Shown: positions 1 to 9,500 of the stretch, in pieces | Position numbering within the stretch: the first letter of the stretch is position 1 | Layout: each line of letters begins with the position of its first letter | Source of the DNA: Physocladia obscura | Lineage: Eukaryota > Chytridiomycota > Chytridiomycetes > Chytridiales > Chytriomycetaceae | Direction: 5' to 3' | DNA length: 11,650 nucleotides | NCBI GenBank assembly: GCA_027596945.1 | Contig: JADGJH010001147.1 | Span: 1-11,650 of the forward strand | The notes under the pieces: model-generated | The model's database searches: none | The model's input: the letters and a program-made list of their open reading frames with translations, nothing else | Told to the model about the DNA's origin: nothing | Position numbers and translations under genes: made by a program

Positions 1-515
1 GATTTATTAATAATTTGATGAATTCCATCGCTCAGCAAGGCAACAACCAATCTGTAGATATCTTCATCTGATGACGGTTTGAGCCTTTGATTGATTTGGT
101 CAACCATTGTTTCCATGGACAAGGTGAGCAATGGAAAGGCGGTTTTCAGCAGTGCCATTATTTCTTCAACATATTCCCATGGATGGCGTCGAACTGGTCC
201 ATTCTGATTTGTTGTATTGCTCATACTCGAACCTGACCCTGCTGCTCCATTTGATTGCGTTCCTGCTGCTGCTACTGCTGCCTCTACAGATTCTGTATTT
301 TCACTCTTTGGTTTCACGTCATCAACTGTTTTGTCTTCTTCGCCTTCGATAACATCGATTTCGCCCGGTGTAGCAGCAGGTGCTGGTGTTTGGGCAAATG
401 AGGCGGGAGTGGTCACATTTGCAGCCTCATTATTTGCTTTTTGTGCCGCAATTGCTGCTTGTTTCTTGACAACTGTATAGTCTTCTTTTGTCGTCCTTAA
501 TTGGAAGTGAAGAGA
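1..515 (-). CDS. TRA1: Tra1 exon 16, partial: end of FAT with low-complexity linker
   Basis: This exon encodes residues 3102-3272 and runs off the window. It begins SLHFQLRTTKEDYTVVKKQ, matching yeast LHFQLRTTKEDFAVIQRQ. About 90 residues rich in Ala, Thr, Pro, Ser, Asn and Glu/Asp follow (roughly positions 458-190). Conserved sequence resumes with HPWEYVEEIMALLKTAFPLL, MVDQINQRLKPSSDEDIYRL and VVALLSDGIHQIINK. Yeast has only about 15 residues where this linker sits. The PIKK-like pseudokinase domain lies beyond position 1, so its degenerate active site cannot be checked here. Confidence 0.95.
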
Positions 516-3500
516 CTGGAATGAAAACAAAAAATAAAATAAGTGCAAAAACAAAAAGAACAAAAAACTAGCAAACCTGAGGATAAGATTTCGCGATTTT
601 CATCAATACAGTTCGAGCATACTTCGCTTCTTTCCCAGATAACGCCATCAAAAGTTGTGGAATAAATGTTATCCAGTACCACAACGAAATTTCGGATTTG
701 TAATTTTCAAAAGTCTTTGACAAAATTTGAGCAGAATCATCAAGGCCCATCAGCCAAATTATTCTTGCAATATATTTGCGGGAACGAGCGTTGTTATAAA
801 TTCCAGCTGCTTGAAGGTAACACTGAACAGCTTCAACGCCATGTTTTGAAACCTCATTTGGATTTTCCTTGAAAAGTTGATCATTATATTGACCCCAAGC
901 AGCCCAAGCTTTAGCCAATCCCATTTCCATTTGTGTCGCTGATGAGAATGCTTGAACTGCGTCGTCATGTAAACCCATTTTCGACAAAAACACTCCTTTC
1001 AACGTGAAAAATTCGGCTGATTGCGGTTTGGAAAAGTAGTGCAGATTTGTATTATTTATCACATCAAGACCAGTTGGATATTCAAGCGGCGACTGAAAGT
1101 GGCATTTCGCTTGCTCTCGCAATTTATCTACCAAACATCAAAGTTTTGTTAACAGTGGAATAAATAAAATAAATTCAACATACAGAAAGCCTCAGGAATT
1201 TCAATGTTTGGAAGTGTGTAAATTTTTGTAAGTGAGGAAATACAAACGTCAGTCAACTGGTGTTTGCGAGCAACATGAGAAAATCGGTTAATAATCCAAG
1301 CTGTTTCATGGTATCCGCGATAAGCGTACGAACTAGTAGGATTGGATGCTCCGGCGCCTTGAGGTTGAAGTTGTGGTATCAACGGAAGATAAGCTTTATT
1401 GATAGTGGCAAATACGTGCTGCCGCCAGGCAACCAAGTCAGACCAGAGATTGATATCATCACAAATATTTGGAAGCCGCTCTCGCCAAGTTATTAGGATT
1501 CCCTTGAGCTCTTGACTTTTTTGTTCAATATTTGCGACATTTGTTGCCAAAAGATTTTCTTGAATTTGTGCCGCCTCTTGGAGTTCGACAAACAACTGAA
1601 AGGTGTGTAGCAAAGGAATATGCGCCTCAGAAACAATTTTTGGCAGAGAAAACCAGTTTTGTAACGAAATTTGAATTCCTTCGTCACAAAGCCTTTTAAA
1701 CTCGGTGCGGTCATGACTCGAGTTTCCTTCTTGAACCTTCAGAAGAGTTAAGAATGCTTCGAAAATCTGGGCAAATTCTGATAAATATAAAATCAAGTTA
1801 AAAGGAAAAGGCAGCAAACCTTTTTTCGTGCTGATTTTCCTTCAGGGAGAGCTTTCAAACTCATCTGCAATGTCTCTCTCTCAACACTCCAATCGGATAA
1901 TCTCCATGCACTTTCCAGTAAAAGCTCTGTGTTTCCTTCATGCTTTGATAAATCTAAGAGAACGTCCCATTGTTGTAATTTTTTTGCACATGTGACCCAA
2001 TGGTCTTCCCACATATTATATTCAGCTTCTGTGAACGGAAGTAGCCCTGTCCTTGCTTTTATTTGCGCATTTTCAAACAATGACTGTGATTGAACCCACA
2101 AACCACATTGTTCATAAGAAACAGCAGAGTTTGTTTCATTAAACAAACAACGACGCCGCCATAAACCGTCAAGGTAATCTTCTTCTGAAAGAGCGAAAAG
2201 CATATCTGCAAGACTGTCAAGAGTCATTTCTTTGAGTTTTTCTTCTTCTTTGCTGGATGATAATAATGATCGCTGACTTGAAGTGGCAACTTGCAACATT
2301 TCCAATGATATATGCCACGCATTGAAATTCTTTCCAATATATTTAATCAGGTAAGGAGGTAGTTCCATTGGAGGTATGCACTTGCAAGCGCCTTCAAGAA
2401 GTGTTGAAACGACATTTGGTCTGTAGCTTACTTGCTTCAAATTAAATTCCCGACCCAGAAGTAAAATCAGCATTTTGGTTAAAGATTCTCTTTCACCGGC
2501 ACTTAAAAGGTTCCAACATAACGGAAACATTGAAACCCAGAGGTGCGATGAAAGATTTGAGTCAATATAACAAAATTCTCTGGCAGCTCGTATGATGACA
2601 CCTGTGTCCAACGATCGCATCTCTCTAACAAAAGCGGTATAAGCTGTAAATTTGATATCTTTATCATTAATTGCTTCTGTATTATTCGATTGAATTCCAA
2701 TCATTGACGATCCAATACGTAGTCCAGCGGCAGATAAATTGACAGGGTGACTCCAACCAATGCACCCAAATAATAGATCCAACGATTGACGAATCCAAAA
2801 CGTATCAGAAAGGTATTCCCAATTTTGAATTCCAATGATGTAGTTCAATCGCGCAAATAGCGTGTGATCTAAGCTTGAATTCAAAGTATTTGAAAATTGC
2901 TGACGGATCGCAGGATTTTCCGATTTTGTTCCCATCAAAAAGGCATTTTCAAGACGAACAGTCAATTCTGTTCGCGAAAATTGGCGTTCATTGTAAATAG
3001 ATGACACAAGCTGCAAATATTGATCCATGAGATCTTTGTCGCCGCGAGTTTCAAATATCATCATTTGATAAACAAGACTAGCTTTTTCTTTCAAAGTTGG
3101 AAATGGCTCGGTGTGTTTGAAAACCCACTCATCCACAATTTTCAGCAAGGCTCGAAGCAAAGTTATATCCAATGACTCCGCAATTAATTGCATCAAATAG
3201 TCATGAAATTGACGGCGATAATCTTTGAGATTAGGAAGTTTGTTTTTTACGAGTTCCAAAAGCATAATAAGCATTGTTGTTGTCGCTTCTGATGCGGGAG
3301 TCCCAGTATTATTATTTCCTGGCATTAAATGATCCTTTGTTAACTTTGCTAATAATTTCATGATATCAACAAGAATTCTTTCGTCAAGAATTTCGGGACG
3401 CAAGTCAGAGACAACTTGCAACATGGAAAGAAGCCCGATAGTATTGTTTACGGCCTGCTGGAGTTTTGAAATAACTGATTCCACAACTTTAAAAAATCCA

Positions 3501-6500
3501 GAAACTTCAGTACTGTGTTTGAGTTCGGAAGCTTCATCTGAAAGTGCTGCTTTATAAGCACACTCCAAAACTTTTGAAACGTGCCTCACAACAACGGGAC
3601 TATCACTTTGGATCCACAACTCGATTGGCTTTTGAAACGAATCCAAATGGGCAATAATCCAGGAGTTCGACCTACGCTCAATTATAGCCTGAAGCATTTC
3701 AACAGAATCACGAATGATAGGAACATTTTCGTCCTTTAATTCGGTTGCTATTGCTTTTTCGAAGTGGCCAAATCTAATGTTTGTATCATCCCATACTTCC
3801 AATAAAGACTTGAATATCGATAAGGCACGCGCCACGAGAATTGGACGACTTGAAGCTTCGAGATTTGAAGAAACAAAGCGAATCAAGTATCCAAGAGTTG
3901 TTTCCTTGTAGCTGGCACCAGCCGCAGTTTCAGCATCGGTGTCATCTGTGCCCATGGTTTGATCTGCTCCGTTCTCTTGAACCCGAGTTCTTTCCCACTT
4001 CAAGATAAGTTCACATAAGTCAATTGACACGGTTCGAGTTTCAGCAGTTGCATTTTGTAATAATCCCAGTCGAGAAAATGATGAAACGATATGGGAAATG
4101 AAGTTTTCACGGTGTGGATAAAAAAGTTCAGCGTGTCGTATGAGAGCTTGGTATAGAATCAACAGCTGTGATAAATTATGCCCCTCGTCAACAATTATTT
4201 TTTTTGTCCAACGAACCCAAGCTGGTATTTTTGAATCTGCAGGTTGTATGATACGTTTTGAAGCAACAGGAAATAAGATATCCAGTGCTTGTTTTACAAG
4301 CACACGGATTTCAGATTGATGAGCGCGTAATAGTGCGACAAAAATCTAGTTCGATAATTATAACTAGCGGAAAAAAACAAACAAAAAAAGTAGCAAACCT
4401 GAATTGCAATTTTTGGAGGTGTCTCAAACTCTTGGATGAAATTGGCAAGAGTTACATAAGCAGCTTGTTTGCATGTGGAATCTTCAACTTTTAATTGATT
4501 CCAGGCCCACTTTATAACTTCTTTTTTTGATTCGTTTGTGGCTTCTGTTGCAGACTGAATCAGCAAAGTTGTAAATTGCAGAAGTTCTGCCCTTAAAAAA
4601 TCGTCCGTAGCAGCCAAATCCTGGTGCTCAACACCTTGCCAAATTTTATGATGGACCAAAGCAATCACATTGCTGTCCAGAATTTCACCGATGGATTTTT
4701 GATCAACAGCCGCTTGTAGCATGGGAATAATCATATATCGGAGTGAAAGTGTTTTGAGTTTTTCTGACACATCAGAGTTATCAAATCGCATCCAAAATCG
4801 CTCAATAATAAGGCGTTTTTGTGCGGAAGAGTAGCCAAGTGCCACAATGTTGAAAAAAAATTTCTTTAAGAACCCAACGTCCAAAATCTCTTTTGTATTG
4901 AAGCCTTCCAGTATTTCTGACAAAATATCAAACTGACTTGGGTCATGGGTGGCAATAATAATAAATATTTCCAAAAGATATCGATATTCTTGACTTTTGC
5001 CAACAGTCAACTCGATAAGTTGTGCTGAATTTCGAATTCGATTCCAGTGGGAACGAATATGAGCCCCCAATTCCTGCTCTTTCAGCAACCATTCTGGATT
5101 AAACTTACTTATCACTCGCACAATATTTACCGCACTTGCTTGAAGCTGTTCAAGTGGCGCATCCATCGTGTTGTTTTCAAACGTAGCTCGAATAACCTTC
5201 GATGTGTTCTGTACTACTTCGTTCCGCATTATTTCAGCATCATCATCACCCAAAACATTGACGAATAAATTTGCATAGTTTGGATCACTTAAACGGTCCA
5301 AAAAGAAATCCAAAGCTTCCGAAGAGTATCGATTCAAGTATTTAATTAGTGGTTTTCGGAACGGGCTGGAAATAGTTCGACGAAGTCCAGACTCTAAATC
5401 TAAAACAGTTTTCACAAGCTCTTCCAAAAAACAATTTGCTGCGGCTGGCAAAAGGTGAAAAACGTTCAAAATTCCAACCATAATTTTAATTTCTTCAATC
5501 TCAGAGAGAGGTTTTCCAGACGCATTGAGAAGTACTGGAGGTTCAGCCCAAAGTCGGCAATGATCCAAAAGTTTTTTGCCAATTTCTACTTTGAAGTATG
5601 ACGTCAGTAACTCAAGAAGTCGAGCGAGACCATCCAAGCCGGAAACAGTGAGTCGTTTGTATTCTTGTAAATTCACTAAAATTGGTTTTAGCCCAGCCTG
5701 TAGTAACTCTTTTGGTAATTTTTGTTGCTGACTCAGGACAAGTGCAAGACCTATTATTTAAATTAAAGTCTAGAAAATCAAAAGGCAATCACAAACCTTG
5801 GTATGCCACGTCCACAACTTCGCTTGATTTTGCGTACAATGACTTGAAAAATACAGCAATGATTCGTGCACGAGTGTTGACTTGTCGAGTTCCAGTAAAA
5901 TCCGGACACCCCATTGCAGCTGAGAGAAGCTTTATACAAACAACTCTCAAATTAGTTAAAGAAGCAGAGTTTTTATAATGCGATGGCTTGCTGACTAACG
6001 CTTGGTCTTCAGCATCCGCAAGAGCAAGAGCTTCACTCAGCAACCGAATTAGCTGATCATCGAATGCCAGGAAAGTTGGACGCAATGATAAACAATATGT
6101 AATGGCGTCGATGTGTCCAATTTGTAATGCAAATGGCAGGGCTCGTAAAGGCTTTGAAAAAATTGGTTGCAGTAATCTTTCGCGCACAGGAGTCAAAAGT
6201 TCAGATACTTCTGTGTTTGTGAGTGTAGCAAGTTGTTGGAATGTGGATTGAACTGTTTCGCGGACAGCACTATTTGAATTCGACAGTTCAGAAATAAGCA
6301 ATGAAATCAGGCTGTTGAATTTCGCAACACGATCTATTCTACGACTTTCTTCGTTTGTTTTATCTACGTTTTGCGGAGTATTGCAGACTTTTAAAACATG
6401 AGCTAATGCCACTTTTGCACTTTCTGCATTTGTTGTAGCCATTGCCGGTGAAACATCTTTGAGAACGTAAAGAAGTGCTTTCAAAAATTCCAATTCGTGG

Positions 6501-9500
6501 TCTAGCATCCACTTAATTCCAAAATTCATTTGAGAAGTCAAGATCGAGATTCCAAGACATCCGGCACTTTTTTCAAACCATTCTTGTTTGTAACAACAGC
6601 TGTTGAACTTTGACGCCATAATATGAAATATTGGAAGTTCATCAATCTGAATTAAAAAATTAGCAACAAGATAGCAATAAATAAAAGAAAAAAAAAGAGA
6701 AAAAAAAAATTCTTACTGTCATCTTTCCGTTCTTCGAAACAATCTCGCAACATGATTCATAAAATTTCTTTAGCGCTGTTTCAGTAAAAATTCTTTGCTC
6801 TATTTTCTCACTAGTCATTGACCGAACCAGTGCCTCAATGAATCCATCAATGCATGAAGTTGGAGAATTCAAAATCAAATCAAAAGAAGTGGCTGTTTCT
6901 TTGTTTTTCTGGTTTCTTCTGAGTTCCAGTGCTTCAGTTACAGACAGGAACGCAAAATGTTGACATAAGTTTGAAATTAATTCTTCAGACTGTTCCTTGA
7001 GTCCTGGAATCACAGTGCATGCAAATAAAATTGTCAGAATGTTGCCAAGCGCCTCGTGGTTCGCTTCTCTCTTCTCTCTGTCAACAGCAGGCGGGTCAAT
7101 AAATGGTGAAGGTATAGAAGCCCTGCTAGAATCCCCTGGGCCGTCCAACTCCATCGGATCAGAATCATGAACACCACCATCCAAAACATTAGCAACAAGA
7201 TCCTCAATTGATTCGTCCATAGTCATCAAAAGCGGGATACAGGCCTTCGCAAACAAAAAGACCTGCTCTTGGTGAAATGGCGAGCAATCGGGATCTTCAA
7301 TAATACGCATAGCAACTGAAACCAAGGGATCAAGGGCAAGGATTTGTGGCTTGTCAAACTTTTGGTTGAAAGCAAACAGAAGTTCGATACCCTGCTTTCT
7401 GTGCGAATGTGAGTCGATTTCAAGCATTAGACGATTGCGAAGAAGTCGGCGGTTGCGGCCACCGAGTTTACCAAGAATACGCAATGTTGTATGGCTGTGC
7501 TCCCATTTATATGGCAATGGGCGAAGATGCTTCCAAAGCGCTTCCATCAGCTCGTTGATGACAGGAGACATAATGGGTTCGAGAAAATCTTGCGTAAGAT
7601 TATCAATACAGAGCTCAAGAGTGCGAAGACCTTGACTAACAAGTTCAGCACCCCCATGAAGTGCAAGAACGAGTGGCTTCATTAAAAGATTAAGAAACGG
7701 CAGTAAAACATTGAGTCGAACTGGAACGGTGAGACACAATTCGACAAAAAGCTCTCTCATATTCTGTTTGTTAGCAGTGGACAATAGCACATTAAGCCCT
7801 TCCAAAAGGACCTCCAAAAGTGGTAAAACTTCTTGATACAATGCTTCAAATCTGCCACCACCAATACTGCGAAACAAAGCCCGAAGAAGCAGAAAATAGT
7901 TCAGCGGATTTTTTGATGTTGAAGAAAGCTTCATGGATTTCATGATAATGCTACCGACATGGGGCTTCAAAATAAATTCATTTTTCTCTGGATATTTTGT
8001 GACAGCCATAAACACAACTTTAAACAAACGTAGCATTGATCCGGAATAAACTTGATCTTCACCACTTATATGTTCAATTCGATCGACCAAAAACCGCAAC
8101 AATAAACCACCAAAACTTGGCGAGACCGCGGTAAAATTTGGAGCACCAACAAGTCCAGGTGGGACATTCACAAGCCCCAACAAGTACTGTGGAATGGCTT
8201 GCAACCCCCCATTTAATAATATTCGATCAAATAAGTACGGCATCTGTGTCGAAAATACGTCCTGAAAAACGCAAGGCTCAATCAATGTAAATATCGCTGC
8301 GAAACTTTCAAAGACTTCCTTTTCTTCTTTGGCAACTAATGGAGCAGAGCGATCAGCGCCTTTATCGATTAATTTGCCGTCCGATCCAAAGTTCTCTGAA
8401 ATGAAATAATCAAAACATTTCAGGCCATCATGGAAAATACGACGAAACAAATCCACTTCTTCAGCTGAAAATCCAGCAGCGAATATGGCGTTAGGATCGT
8501 CCGAACTTCCTGTATTTGGAGGGTTGAATCCTCGGAGAGCTAAAAGCACAGGCTTCACTCCTTGTATGATCGTTTTCAGCAAAAATCGAGAGTCTGCATT
8601 ACGTATATTTTTAGCTTGAGCATGCGACAAGCAGTGTATATGTTCACCTTTAATCAAATCTTGCGTTCCATCGAAAGCTTTTAAAGACGACTTGATAGGC
8701 TGGACAGTTCCCAAATCAACATAGCCATCCATAATGGCGAGGGAAGATTCAGCGACATCAAGACTGTGATTGTTTGGCGGATTATTCTTTACTCGATGGT
8801 AATGCTTCATGACACACGGAAACGCATTCTTCATCGCGGTGAATTTCAGTGCAAATGCCTCAAGAATGCGAATCAATAAGAGTCGGTCTATAAGAATGTT
8901 AATATTAAAAATAATTAAAATAAAATAAATAAACTCTCACTGATGGGTTTCGAAGAGTCACTGAGGCACTCAACAAGATTTATAAGAAGTTTCGAACACA
9001 TTGTTTGTATATTAGGCGCAAGAGTGTCGTCATGCAAGTTTTTCGAATACATATGTATAGTACTTGAGAGCTGTAGCTCGCTTAAATTGCTGCGAATATG
9101 ATGAATTAAGTCGACAAGAATACTGTGGGCGAGAGGTCTGTTGGAAAAATAATCATCGTTTAATTTCTCGGAACGCGAACTGTAAAAAATAAAACCTCAA
9201 AGTCTCATGGGAAGTAACACCGGCGCCAATCAGCACATTTTCGTTCAACAAAACATCAAAATGCTTTATAAATGAGACCCGGAATTCGGTGTACCATATG
9301 TGCCGGATTGCAACCAAAAGCTCCTGAAGTTGGCAAAATAAAAGGAATAAAATGAAAAAAAGGTTCCAGGGTTTTAATTTTAAATACCTTCCGAGTGGCT
9401 GAAGCCTCCGGAGGACAGTCTTTCAGGAGACCAACAATAGCATCAGCAATTTTTTCTTGAAATGGTCGCAAGATTGACACAAAACTGCGAAGAATGTACG

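Noticed and set aside
131..480. Overlapping plus-strand open frames of 73 and 87 codons
   Set aside because: They lie antisense to the low-complexity linker of Tra1 exon 16. Their Leu/Ala/Ser runs mirror GCA/GCT repeats of the coding strand.
5682..5978. 98-codon plus-strand open frame
   Set aside because: It is antisense to conserved Tra1 exons 11 and 12 and crosses intron 11. It has no recognisable domain.
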